64,000 bases of DNA from the NCBI GenBank assembly GCA_019637675.1, contig JAHBVE010000002.1, positions 457,797 through 521,796 of the forward strand, read 5' to 3'. Within the stretch, counting starts at the first letter, position 1. Each line of letters begins with the position of its first letter. The notes beneath the pieces are model-generated. The model saw nothing but the letters and a program-made list of their open reading frames with translations. It was not told where the DNA came from and made no database searches. The stretch is from Anaerolineales bacterium. Lineage in GTDB: Bacteria; Chloroflexota; Anaerolineae; Anaerolineales; UBA11579. Position numbers and translations under genes: made by a program. Shown one piece after another: positions 25,192-33,802 of the stretch.

Positions 25192-26850
25192 TTAGGAGTC
25201 CTTACGGCGGCGCGTGGTTTTAGCCGCACGAGATGGTTTCTTTTTCTGCGCAGCTTTCTTGGCGGAGGTCTTTGTCTTGGAGCTGGCTTTAGCCTTGGGC
25301 TTAGGTTTGACGCCCAGGCTGGCCTTCTTAGCGGTCGCAGTCCGCACTACGCCTGCCATCAGCAGGCCCACCTTCTCCTTGCTGGCATCCTGCGCTGAAA
25401 GTACATCAACGATCTTGCCGCGGTATATCACCGCGATCCGGTCGGATAGTTGCATGATCTCATCCAGTTCAGAGGAGACCAGCAGCACTGCTCCACCGTT
25501 GTCGCGGCTTTCAATGAGGCGACCGTGGATATATTCAATGGAGCCTACGTCCAACCCGCGGGTGGGTTGGGAGGCGACCACTAGCTTAACGGGACGAGAG
25601 AGCTCGCGGGCGACAATCACTTTCTGCTGGTTTCCGCCAGAAAGCGAGGCGGCGCTGGTATCCACACTGGGGGTTCGGATATCAAAACTATTGACGCGTT
25701 CTTCGGCCACTTTAGCAATGGTGGCCTGCTGCAAAACCGCGCCTTTGGAAAAGGGCCGCTGGTAGTACGTATTGAGTACGAGATTGTCAGCTACGGGAAA
25801 GCTGAGCACCAGGCCATCCCGCTGGCGGTCTTCGGGAATGTGAGCGGTGCCCAGCTCAGTAATGCGGCGCGGGTTGGCGCGGGTGACATCTTCGTTGAGC
25901 AGGCGTACGCTGCCATCCAGCGCCGGGCGCAAGCCGGTGAGGGCCTCCACCAGCTCTGTCTGGCCGTTGCCCTGAACGCCAGCGATGCCCAATACTTCCC
26001 CGGCGCGCACGGTAAAGGATACATCGTCCACGGCGATCTGGCCACGGTCATCGCCAACTTTGAGGTTCTGCACTGTCAGCACATCCGCGCCAGGGGTGAA
26101 GGCGCGTTTATGCACGCTCAGGTCCACCTCGCGGCCTACCATCATGGCGGCCAACTTGCTCTGATTGGCCTGCTTGGGTGTGGTGGAACCGACGACTTTG
26201 CCACGCCGGATGACAGTGATGCGGTCAGCAATGTCGAGGACTTCACGCAACTTGTGGGTGATGAAGATGATGGATTTGCCGCGCTCGGTGAGCGAGTGCA
26301 TGATCTTGAAGAGTTCATCCGCCTCTTGCGGAGTCAGCACGGCGGTCGGCTCATCCAGGATGAGGATATCCGCCTCGCGGTAAAGCAGCTTGATGATCTC
26401 CACGCGCTGCTGCACGCCCACCGGCAGATCGCGCACATAGTCATCCGGGTCCACTTCAAGGCCATAGGCGCTGGAAATTTGGCGGATGCGTTCGGTTGCG
26501 GCGCGGCGGTCAAGTATTCCGCCCATTTTCAGGCTCTCCGAGCCCAACATGACGTTCTCGGTAACAGTGAATACGGGGATGAGCATGAAGTGCTGGTGCA
26601 CCATGCCGATCCCGGCGTTGATGGCATCTGTAGGGGAATGAATCTGCACTTGCCGGCCATTGATGAATATCTCACCTTCATCCGGCTGGTACAAGCCATA
26701 AAGGATATTCATCAAGGTGGTCTTGCCGGCGCCGTTCTCGCCCAGCAAAGCATGGATCTCACCACGCTCGAGAGAAAGATCGATGCGGTCGTTCGCCAGC
26801 ACACCAGGAAAACGCTTGGTAATTGTTTTTAGCTCAAGGACGGGGGGCAT
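25192..26850 (-). CDS. Nucleoside ABC importer ATPase with lysine-rich C-terminal tail
   Basis: 552 residues. Two fused ABC domains as in NupO/YufO, RbsA and MglA: the first has GENGAGKTT, a VGVQQRVEI signature and LILDEPTAVLTP; the second has GVQGNGQTE, LSGGNQQK and SQPTRGLD. The family normally ends near residue 505, but here about 48 further residues are Lys/Ala/Ser/Arg-rich (KPKPKAKASSKTKTSAKK, then AAKTTRRRKDS), resembling histone H1 tails and the 42-residue peptide at 12918. The tail is predicted to be cytoplasmic and disordered; it might bind nucleic acid or membrane phospholipid. Confidence 0.92.
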   Translation of the reverse strand: MPPVLELKTITKRFPGVLANDRIDLSLERGEIHALLGENGAGKTTLMNILYGLYQPDEGEIFINGRQVQIHSPTDAINAGIGMVHQHFMLIPVFTVTENVMLGSESLKMGGILDRRAATERIRQISSAYGLEVDPDDYVRDLPVGVQQRVEIIKLLYREADILILDEPTAVLTPQEADELFKIMHSLTERGKSIIFITHKLREVLDIADRITVIRRGKVVGSTTPKQANQSKLAAMMVGREVDLSVHKRAFTPGADVLTVQNLKVGDDRGQIAVDDVSFTVRAGEVLGIAGVQGNGQTELVEALTGLRPALDGSVRLLNEDVTRANPRRITELGTAHIPEDRQRDGLVLSFPVADNLVLNTYYQRPFSKGAVLQQATIAKVAEERVNSFDIRTPSVDTSAASLSGGNQQKVIVARELSRPVKLVVASQPTRGLDVGSIEYIHGRLIESRDNGGAVLLVSSELDEIMQLSDRIAVIYRGKIVDVLSAQDASKEKVGLLMAGVVRTATAKKASLGVKPKPKAKASSKTKTSAKKAAQKKKPSRAAKTTRRRKDS

Positions 26851-26924
26851 GGGCTTACCTCGGCGGCGGCTTGGATGAACTTAGTTGCATTCTACCATGA
26901 GCGAGTCTTGCAGCTTTGCAACGC

Positions 26925-26960
26925 AAAAAAAGAGCCGGGCGTATCGCCCGGCTCTTTTTT
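26925..26960. terminator. Intrinsic terminator between binding protein and ATPase genes
   Basis: AAAAAAAGAGCCGGGC / GCCCGGCTCTTTTTT lies 18 bases past the BMP lipoprotein stop. Partial read-through would give more binding protein than transporter, a usual arrangement. Confidence 0.85.
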
Positions 26961-26977
26961 ATAACAAGATTCGTTGC

Positions 26978-27976
26978 TTACGGAGCGGTCTGAATGTCAC
27001 CGGCGACGATGCCGTCAACCAGCGCCTGCATGCCGTCAAAGCTGGTGGCTACACCTACACCACCATTCTCCAAGGTACCTACGATTAGGCCACCACCCGC
27101 GCCGCCAGCCAAAGCTGCTTCGATCTGCTGGTACACAGTTGCGTCCATGTTCTTCAGCACCGAGTTGAGGATGACGCCAGCATACTCCGGAGCCGTCTGG
27201 GTCCAGTCGCTGTCCACACCGATCAGCCAGGCATTGCCGCGCTCCTGAATGGCAGCCGCGGAGCCGAGGCCAACGGGGCCAGCCACCGGCATGATGATGT
27301 CGGCGCCTTCGTCCATCAGGCTCTCAGCAAACGCACGACCATCATCCAGCGAGTCAAAGTTGCCGGTGAAGAGACCATCCTGAGCAGCGGGGTCCCAACC
27401 GAGCACCTGCACGTTGGCACCATTCTGCTGGTTGTAGTACTGCACACCATACCAGAAGCCGTCCATGAACACAGTCACCGGCGGAATGTTGATACCTCCG
27501 AAGGTGCCCACGACGCCGGTCTGCGTGCTGGCGGCAGCGTGGTAACCCGCCAGGAAGGCAGCCTCGTCAGTGGCGAAAGCGTGACCGGTCAGGTTGGGGA
27601 AGTCCAGGTAGTCAACATCGATGATGCCGAAGGCCTGGTCAGGGTTGGCGGCCGCAGCGGCAGCGGTCGCATCGCCCATCAGGAAACCAACCGTGATGAT
27701 GAGGTCGCAACCCTGGTCGATCATGGCGTTGATGTTGGGCTCGTAATCGGCCTGCTCGTTGGATTCAACGAAGGCGCCTTCAATGCCGAGCTCATCAACA
27801 GCCTGTTCCACGCCAGCCCATGCGGTCTGGTTGAAGGAGGCATCATCAATGCCGCCCGTGTCGGTCACCTGGCAGGCCTTGAAGTCAGCCGCGCCCGGTG
27901 CCGTCCCACCGCAGGCAGCCAAAACAAGCGCAGCCGCCAGAAGCAGGCCAAACAAGGAATAGTGCTTCTTATTCAT
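26978..27976 (-). CDS. BMP family nucleoside-binding lipoprotein
   Basis: A 332-residue substrate-binding lipoprotein (basic membrane protein/PnrA-like) with signal peptide and lipobox LAACG. The mature part has the family motifs TGGIDDASFNQTAWAG, FLMGDATAAAA, FATDEAAFLAGY and GVDSDWTQ. It captures purine nucleosides for the adjacent ABC importer. The SD GGAGG lies 11 bases before ATG. Confidence 0.93.
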   Translation of the reverse strand: MNKKHYSLFGLLLAAALVLAACGGTAPGAADFKACQVTDTGGIDDASFNQTAWAGVEQAVDELGIEGAFVESNEQADYEPNINAMIDQGCDLIITVGFLMGDATAAAAAANPDQAFGIIDVDYLDFPNLTGHAFATDEAAFLAGYHAAASTQTGVVGTFGGINIPPVTVFMDGFWYGVQYYNQQNGANVQVLGWDPAAQDGLFTGNFDSLDDGRAFAESLMDEGADIIMPVAGPVGLGSAAAIQERGNAWLIGVDSDWTQTAPEYAGVILNSVLKNMDATVYQQIEAALAGGAGGGLIVGTLENGGVGVATSFDGMQALVDGIVAGDIQTAP

Positions 27977-28119
27977 ATACTCTCTTCCTCCTGGAAGGGT
28001 CTTGGAAGCGCGGGGCGCGTTTGGCCCCAGGCACCTCTCGTTTAGGGTTATGGGAGTCTATCATGAAGGAATTGGGGTGTAAATCATTTTGGATGTAGCG
28101 CGATGAAATTTTAAGCCGC

Positions 28120-29088
28120 TTACTGACCTGTTTGCCAAATCACCAGGCCACTTAGCAACTCTTGGATGGTAAGTTGCACAAAATCCCGGCGGGATTGGCT
28201 GAACAAGCTGGGATTAATGTGCTCGAGCGACAGCCCGGAGGCGGCGCTGGGCGCCTGCCCCGCCAGGGCTTGCTGCAACTGGGTCTGCAAGCTGTCGCCG
28301 GACTGGGCGGCCACAGACGCGATCCACAGATGGGCCGCCTCTGCCGGCGGGGCCGAGGTGCCGATCAGCATGATCCCGAAACTGGCCAGGTATTGGGCCG
28401 CCCCGCTGTTCTCCATCTCCGGGGTGACGTAGACCACGCGCACGAACTCGATCATGAATTGGTCCACCGCGGCCTGCCAGCTGTCCGGCGCGGCCTGGGC
28501 GGCCACCGGGTAGCGCGTGTTCGGCGGGCCGGCCGGCACGCAGGCGCCGCAAAAGTAGGCCGCGCCGGCGCGGTACGCATCCACCAGGCCGGCGTCCGCC
28601 GGGCCGTACAGGATGCCGGTGCGCCAGTCATTGGCCGACATTGCGGCAATGTAGCCGGCGATGAAGGCCGCATCCTGGCTGCCGGCGGCCGCCGCGGCCG
28701 ACACGCTGATCACATTAGCCAATGATTCGGCGGGGGCAAAGCCTACGGTGACGAAGCGTACCTGCGGAGCGGCCGCGGCCAGCTCCTGGATGCCAGGATC
28801 CGCCAGCAACACGGCGGCCTGCAAGTTGGCGGGCAGCTCAGCAGCGCTGATGGCGGCCCGCTGCTCGAGTTGCAAGCCCTGCGCCACGGCGAAGCCGCTG
28901 GCGGCGGCCTGCACTTCGGCCAGCAGGTTGGCGTCAGCGTCTTCGGGGGCGACGAGCAGCACGATGCCCGGCAACGGTGTAGGCGTTGCGGGCAAAGGTG
29001 TGGGGAGTTCGAGTGTGGGGGTAGGTTCTGCCGCGCCCAGCGAACAGGCGCTTAACAACAAGGCCAGCAAAAGATACGCAATTTTCAC
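28120..29088 (-). CDS. Divergent BMP-like lipoprotein
   Basis: A 322-residue lipoprotein: short signal peptide with lipobox LLSAC, Thr/Pro linker, then a periplasmic-binding-like fold. FIAGYIAAMSA and ILYGPADAGLVDAYRAGA align with BMP proteins, but the nucleoside-binding motifs of the neighbour at 26978 are not conserved. It is probably a diverged duplicate with another ligand. The start is GTG 29088 (VKIAYLLL): TATTAT ends six bases before it, so the mRNA should be leaderless, though GGAG directly abuts the codon. A longer frame to 29196 would overlap the divergent gene. Confidence 0.8.
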   Translation of the reverse strand: MKIAYLLLALLLSACSLGAAEPTPTLELPTPLPATPTPLPGIVLLVAPEDADANLLAEVQAAASGFAVAQGLQLEQRAAISAAELPANLQAAVLLADPGIQELAAAAPQVRFVTVGFAPAESLANVISVSAAAAAGSQDAAFIAGYIAAMSANDWRTGILYGPADAGLVDAYRAGAAYFCGACVPAGPPNTRYPVAAQAAPDSWQAAVDQFMIEFVRVVYVTPEMENSGAAQYLASFGIMLIGTSAPPAEAAHLWIASVAAQSGDSLQTQLQQALAGQAPSAASGLSLEHINPSLFSQSRRDFVQLTIQELLSGLVIWQTGQ

Positions 29089-29093
29089 TCCTG

Positions 29094-29100
29094 TATAATA
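29094..29100. promoter_or_regulatory. Symmetric -10 element shared by divergent genes
   Basis: TATAATA reads as TATAAT on the plus strand (toward the DUF389 gene, ATG 29128) and as TATTAT on the minus strand (toward GTG 29088). The minus-strand transcript would be leaderless and the plus-strand leader about 20 bases. Confidence 0.55.
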
Positions 29101-29127
29101 ACCGCCAGAGCCCTCTTCTGACAAAAA

Positions 29128-30288
29128 ATGACCCTGCCGCCAAACCAAACACAGCCTGAAGACGATCCGCAACTGCCCGCCGCACGCCGGCGGCACGCGC
29201 GACGCAGCTTGTTTGGCCCGCTGGGCGTGGACGAGCGCAGCCAGGCGCTGGAAGCGCTGGCGCGCAAGACCACGCCCACGTTCGATTTCTTTTTGTACTC
29301 GCTGCTGGCCGGCGCAGTCATCAGCCTGGGCCTCTTGCTCGATTCCGCGCTTCTTTTAGTATTGGCCATGCTGCTGGCGCCGCTGATGGCGCCCGCGGTG
29401 GGGATCGCGCTGGGCACCGCCCTCGGCTCCAGCAAGCATTTCCTGCGCAACCTGAGCGCGCTGCTGCTGGCGAGCGTCTTCGTCTTCGCCACGGGCGTAG
29501 TGGCCGGTCTGTTCAACACGGCCGAGCCGAACAGCGCCGGCGTGGCCGCGCTACACGCTCTGCTGAGCTGGCCCAGCCTGGTGGCGATGGCCGTAGCCGG
29601 CGCGCTGACCGCCGGCACCCTGATACGTGAGCAGAATGCCAGTGCGGCCAGCTTGCTGTTGAGCTATGGCCTGTATGTGCCGCTGGCCGTGGCGGGCTTC
29701 GGGCTCAGCAGCGGGCAACTGCACTTGTGGCCGCACGGCCTGGTGGTCTTTGCCATTCACCTGGCCGTGGCGACCCTCAGCGGAGCCGGAGCGCTGGCCG
29801 CCATCGGCTTCCGCCCGCCGGCCTGGTACGGCTACTCGTTCAGCGCGGTGGTCTTGCTTGCGGGCGTGCTGCTCTTCATCGGCTTCACCGGCGCCGGCGC
29901 AGCCTTCGGGGCGCGCATCGGGCTGCCTACTCTGACCCCCAGCCCCACCCTGACCGCCAGCATCACGCCCACCCCATCCATCACGCCTACACCGTCACCC
30001 ACGGCGACCCCGTCGCGCACACCCACGCGCACGCCAACCCTGACCCCCAGTCCCACCGCAACGCCGCAACTGGCGGTGATCGATGCGCAGGGCGGCGGGG
30101 CGGTGATCCGCGAGACGCCGGCCGGCATGGCCATCACGACCATCCTCAACGGGCAGATCGTGGAACTGCTATCCGAGCCGCCGCAGGAAGCGGGCGGGCA
30201 GCTATGGCTGCACGTGCGCCTGCAGGGGCGCGAGCTGAGCGGATGGATCCTGCAGAACCTGCTGGCCACCACGACGCCGCAACCCTAG
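29128..30288 (+). CDS. DUF389 membrane protein with C-terminal SH3-like domain
   Basis: 386 residues. The N-terminal two-thirds is a DUF389 (TIGR00341-like) multi-span region (ISLGLLLDSALLLVLAMLLA, LAPLMAPAVGIALGTALG). A Thr/Pro-rich linker (about residues 270-310) then leads to a C-terminal SH3b-like module (VIRETPAGMAI ... GWILQNLL). The fusion of a membrane domain to an exported SH3-like sensor resembles the linker-plus-SH3 plan of the lipoproteins at 258 and 2047. The function is unknown. Confidence 0.85.
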   Translation: MTLPPNQTQPEDDPQLPAARRRHARRSLFGPLGVDERSQALEALARKTTPTFDFFLYSLLAGAVISLGLLLDSALLLVLAMLLAPLMAPAVGIALGTALGSSKHFLRNLSALLLASVFVFATGVVAGLFNTAEPNSAGVAALHALLSWPSLVAMAVAGALTAGTLIREQNASAASLLLSYGLYVPLAVAGFGLSSGQLHLWPHGLVVFAIHLAVATLSGAGALAAIGFRPPAWYGYSFSAVVLLAGVLLFIGFTGAGAAFGARIGLPTLTPSPTLTASITPTPSITPTPSPTATPSRTPTRTPTLTPSPTATPQLAVIDAQGGGAVIRETPAGMAITTILNGQIVELLSEPPQEAGGQLWLHVRLQGRELSGWILQNLLATTTPQP

Positions 30289-30306
30289 ATTCGCCAGCCC
30301 GTCTGG

Positions 30307-30343
30307 TACAATTCGCCCTTGCCCGGTAACCTTGCCGGGCGAA
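30307..30343 (+). promoter_or_regulatory. rplI promoter (-10 TACAAT) and leader hairpin
   Basis: TACAAT at 30307-30312 is followed by a leader with two mutually exclusive pairings: GCCCGG/CCGGGC (30321-30326 with 30335-30340) or TTCGCCC/GGGCGAA (30312-30318 with 30337-30343). AAGGA precedes ATG 30372. The hairpin could be an attenuator or simply the upstream gene terminator. Confidence 0.5.
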
Positions 30344-30371
30344 ATTTTGAACCCCCATAAGGATGTGAAGC

Positions 30372-31019
30372 ATGCAGGTTTTACTGTTACAAGATGTGTA
30401 TAAGCTCGGCCGCGCCGGCCAGATCAAGAAAGTTGCCAACGGCTACGGCCGCAACTACCTGATCCCCCAGGGTCTGGCGATGCCCGCCACTCCGAATGCG
30501 ATCAAGATGGCCGAGAAGATCGCCGCCAACGCTGACAAGCAGCGCAGCACCCGCAACGCCGAAGCTGAAGCCCTGGCCGCCAAGATGCAGGGCATGCAGT
30601 TGCTCTTCCCGGCCCGCGCCGGTGAGACCGGCAAGCTGTACGGCTCCATCACCACCCAGATGCTCGCCGAGCAGTTGGGTGAGAAGCTGGGCGTGACCTT
30701 TGACCGCCGCCAGATCGATGTGCAGCCCCTGCGCCTGCTGGGTATGCACAAGGTGGCCGTGCGCCTGACCATGGACGTGATCCCCGAGTTTGACGCCGTG
30801 GTCTACCGCGAGGGTGAGAGCCCCGAGAACTACATGGTGGCCGCCAGCGAGCTGGCCGCCTCCGCCGAGTCCAACCAGCCCAAGCCGGTGGAAGAGGTGC
30901 TGGAGCCGGTGGCTGAAGAAGCCGTGGCCGAAGAAGCCGTGGCCGAGGTTGCCGAAGAGGCAGTCGAAGCCGTTGAAGCCGAGGCCGAAGCCCCGGCCGA
31001 CGAAGCCGCCGCGGAATAA
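30372..31019 (+). CDS. rplI: Ribosomal protein L9 with acidic C-terminal extension
   Basis: 215 residues, against about 150 in most bacteria. The N-terminal domain (MQVLLLQDVYKLGRAGQIKK, GYGRNYLIPQG) is canonical and the C-terminal domain (KLYGSITTQMLAEQL) is complete. From about residue 170 the protein continues with roughly 45 residues that are mostly Glu, Ala and Val (AEEAVAEEAVAEVAEEAVEA). L9 binds 23S rRNA at the L1 stalk; the extension should be solvent exposed. Confidence 0.95.
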   Translation: MQVLLLQDVYKLGRAGQIKKVANGYGRNYLIPQGLAMPATPNAIKMAEKIAANADKQRSTRNAEAEALAAKMQGMQLLFPARAGETGKLYGSITTQMLAEQLGEKLGVTFDRRQIDVQPLRLLGMHKVAVRLTMDVIPEFDAVVYREGESPENYMVAASELAASAESNQPKPVEEVLEPVAEEAVAEEAVAEVAEEAVEAVEAEAEAPADEAAAE

Positions 31020-31045
31020 GCGCCATCCCATCATCAACATTTAAT

Positions 31046-31072
31046 CAGCCTGCCGATACAATAGGCAGGCTG
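31046..31072 (+). promoter_or_regulatory. Inverted repeat enclosing a -10 box
   Basis: CAGCCTGCC (31046-31054) and GGCAGGCTG (31064-31072) are perfect 9-bp arms around GATACAATA, which contains the -10 TACAAT (31057-31062). ATCTGTTT follows. The element could end rplI transcription while holding the promoter of the RodZ-like gene (ATG 31084). Confidence 0.5.
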
Positions 31073-31083
31073 ATCTGTTTAAG

Positions 31084-32382
31084 ATGACCCCACAGAACGT
31101 CGGCCGCGCCCTGAGCGAACAACGCGAGCAGCGCGGCATCACGCTCGAAAGAGCATCTGAAGCCACCCACATCCGCAAGCACTATTTGCAGGCGTTGGAA
31201 GAAGGCAATTTTGGCGCCCTGCCCTCGGCCGCCCAGGTGCGCGGCTTTCTGCGCGCCTATGCCGGCTACCTTGAGCTGAACCCTGACGAAGTGCTGGGCC
31301 TGCTGCAGCAACCCGCGCCCACGGCCGCTGAGCCTGCTGGTGAGGACGCCCCGGCGCCAGAGCCCGCCAGAGCCGCGGTGGCCGCGGCGCCTGCCGCTGA
31401 GCCCCTGCTGGCCGAAGAACCGGCGGATGACTATGCCGCCATCGGCGCCCAGCTACGCGCCCGCCGCGAACAGACCGAACTGACCCTCGACGAGGTGGAG
31501 CAAACCACCCACATCCCCGCCCATTACTTGCAGCGCCTGGAACGCGGCGACTTTGACAGCTTCCCCTCCCCCACCCAGGCGCGCGGCATGCTAGGCAACT
31601 ATGCTGAGTTCCTTGGCCTGGAGAGCGAAGCCCTGCTGCTGCAGTATGCCGAAGCCCTGCAAGAGCGTTTCAAGCAGCGCACCGCCAAGAAGAATGAGGA
31701 CACCAAGCCGAAGCGCACCCGCCCGGCCCTGCCTCCGCTCAAATTCCGCCTGCCGGCCTGGGCCCAGCCGCTGCTGACCCGCGACATCGCCTTTGGCGCG
31801 CTGGCGGGCATTATTCTGCTGGCCTTCATTACCTTCAGCATCAGCCGCGTGCTGGATACGCGTGCCGCCCAGAACATCGAGCCTACCGCGCCGCCGCTTG
31901 GCATTCTGGTGCAGCCAACCGACACACCTGACCCTTCGGTTGCTGGCGGCGAATCGATCAACCTGCTGGGCAGCCCTACCCCCACCACCACCGCCGCCTT
32001 GCTGGGCGCCACCACCATCGAAGCCGGCAGCGGCGGCAACATCAACCTGCGCCTGCTCTCGATGCAACGCGTCTGGATGCGCGTCACCGCCGATGGGCAA
32101 GTCCAGTTCGAGGGGCGCACCAACCCGGGTCAGAACTACTCGTTCAGCGCCAACGGGCAGATCCTGCTGCTCACCGGTAACGGGGCCGGCCTGCGCGCCT
32201 TCCTCAATGAGCAGGATATGGGCATTGTGGGCCTCTTCGGTGAAGTGGTCAGCGTGATCTTCAACGCCCAGGGCGCGGCCACCCCAACCCCTTCGCCCAC
32301 GCCCACCATCGACCCGGCGGTCCTGACCGCCACGGCCGAAGCCACACCCAGCGCCCAGGCGAGCAGCACGCCTGAGCAATAG
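31084..32382 (+). CDS. RodZ-like protein with two cytoplasmic HTH domains
   Basis: 432 residues. Two HTH_25-type domains are in tandem (about residues 5-75 and 118-190; LSEQREQRGITLERASEATH and RARREQTELTLDEVEQTTH), where RodZ normally has one. One membrane span (about 238-257) separates a basic stretch from an exported DUF4115-like beta domain (about 318-400) and a Thr/Pro tail. RodZ links MreB filaments to the wall machinery; no mreB is in the window. It is followed 26 bases later by rimO. Confidence 0.85.
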   Translation: MTPQNVGRALSEQREQRGITLERASEATHIRKHYLQALEEGNFGALPSAAQVRGFLRAYAGYLELNPDEVLGLLQQPAPTAAEPAGEDAPAPEPARAAVAAAPAAEPLLAEEPADDYAAIGAQLRARREQTELTLDEVEQTTHIPAHYLQRLERGDFDSFPSPTQARGMLGNYAEFLGLESEALLLQYAEALQERFKQRTAKKNEDTKPKRTRPALPPLKFRLPAWAQPLLTRDIAFGALAGIILLAFITFSISRVLDTRAAQNIEPTAPPLGILVQPTDTPDPSVAGGESINLLGSPTPTTTAALLGATTIEAGSGGNINLRLLSMQRVWMRVTADGQVQFEGRTNPGQNYSFSANGQILLLTGNGAGLRAFLNEQDMGIVGLFGEVVSVIFNAQGAATPTPSPTPTIDPAVLTATAEATPSAQASSTPEQ

Positions 32383-32393
32383 CGTCCAACGGT

Positions 32394-32399
32394 TACAAT
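32394..32399 (+). promoter_or_regulatory. -10 box TACAAT, predicted leaderless rimO mRNA
   Basis: TACAAT is followed by eight bases before ATG 32408; no SD is seen. Confidence 0.5.
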
Positions 32400-32407
32400 C
32401 AGCCCGC

Positions 32408-33802
32408 ATGTCCGATAAAAACTTTCATCTGGTGTCCTTAGGCTGCGCCAAGAACACCGTGGATTCCGAATCCATGGCCCAATTGCTGCAGCGCGAGGGC
32501 TACCGGCCCAGCCTGGTGGCCGATGCGGCCGAGGTGTTGATCGTCAACACCTGCGGATTCATTGGCCCCGCCAAGGAAGAGTCGTACCAGGCATTGAGCG
32601 AGCTGGCTGCCAACAAGCGCAGCGACCAATGGCTGATCGCCGCCGGCTGCCTCAGCCAGCGCTACGGCGCCGAGGTGATCGAGCGCGTGCCGGGCGTGGA
32701 TGCCCTGCTGGGCACCCGCCGCTGGATGGACGTGCTGCAACTGATCGACAAACTGCGCCGCCGCACCAGCCCCGAACCGCTATATCACTTGCCGGACGAA
32801 GCCATCACGGTCGGCTCGGATGAGCAGGATGTGCTGCGTATCTCCAAGCAAGGCTACAGCGCCTATTTAAAGATCGCTGATGGCTGCCGCCGCCCGTGTG
32901 CGTTCTGCGCCATCCCGCTCATCAAGGGCACGCTGGTCAGCCGCCCCATGGACAGCATTCTGGCCGAGGCCCGCGCACTGCAGGCCGCCGGCGTGCGTGA
33001 GATCAACCTGATCGCCCAGGACAGCACCGACTGGGGCCACGAGCTGGGCATGAAAGACGGCCTGGCCAGCCTGCTGGAAGCGCTGGTGCACGAGGCGCCG
33101 CATGTGGATTGGATCCGCGTTCTGTACAACTTCCCCGGTTCGGTCACTGACCGCCAGATCGAAACCATGGCGGCCCACAAACAGCTCATACCCTATCTGG
33201 ATATGCCCCTGCAGCACGCCCACCCGGCTACGTTGAAGCGTATGCGCCGCCCAGCCAATATGGATTGGGTCCACCGCACGCTGGAGAAGATGCGCAACAA
33301 GCTGCCCGGCCTGGCGCTGCGCTCCACCTTCATTGTGGGCTACCCGGGCGAGACCGAAGAAGAGTTTCAGGCCTTGATGGATTTCATCGAAGAGATCCGC
33401 TTTGACCGCGTGGGCGTGTTCACCTTCTCGTTCGAGCCGGGCACCAGCAGCGAACCACTGGGCGACCCCGTGCCTGAGCATGTCAAGGAAGCCCGCAAGG
33501 CGCAATTGATGGAAGCGCAGCAACGCATCTCGCTGGAGAACAACCAGGCCCTGGTGGGCCAGACGCTGGACGTGCTGATCGAAGGCACCGGCGAGGTAGA
33601 AGGCAGCGATGAGCCGATCGCCGTGGGCCGCAGCTACCGCGACGCGCCCGAGATCGACGGGCTGGTGTTCGTAGAAGGCGGCGCGCCGGTCGGCGAGATC
33701 GTACCGGTGCGCATCACCGGCGCCATGCCGTACGATTTAAGCGGCACGGTGGATGTAAGCCGCAACATCATCACCCTGGAAGGGCTGGAAGTTAGAGAGT
33801 AG
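32408..33802 (+). CDS. rimO: Ribosomal protein S12 methylthiotransferase RimO
   Basis: A 464-residue radical-SAM methylthiotransferase. The N-terminal UPF0004 domain carries three cluster Cys (GCAKNTVDSE, NTCGF, AAGCL), the radical SAM core has CRRPCAFC (CxxxCxxC), and a C-terminal TRAM domain follows. The sequence SLGCAKNTVDSE is the RimO rather than MiaB form. It beta-methylthiolates an Asp of ribosomal protein S12. Confidence 0.95.
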   Translation: MSDKNFHLVSLGCAKNTVDSESMAQLLQREGYRPSLVADAAEVLIVNTCGFIGPAKEESYQALSELAANKRSDQWLIAAGCLSQRYGAEVIERVPGVDALLGTRRWMDVLQLIDKLRRRTSPEPLYHLPDEAITVGSDEQDVLRISKQGYSAYLKIADGCRRPCAFCAIPLIKGTLVSRPMDSILAEARALQAAGVREINLIAQDSTDWGHELGMKDGLASLLEALVHEAPHVDWIRVLYNFPGSVTDRQIETMAAHKQLIPYLDMPLQHAHPATLKRMRRPANMDWVHRTLEKMRNKLPGLALRSTFIVGYPGETEEEFQALMDFIEEIRFDRVGVFTFSFEPGTSSEPLGDPVPEHVKEARKAQLMEAQQRISLENNQALVGQTLDVLIEGTGEVEGSDEPIAVGRSYRDAPEIDGLVFVEGGAPVGEIVPVRITGAMPYDLSGTVDVSRNIITLEGLEVRE

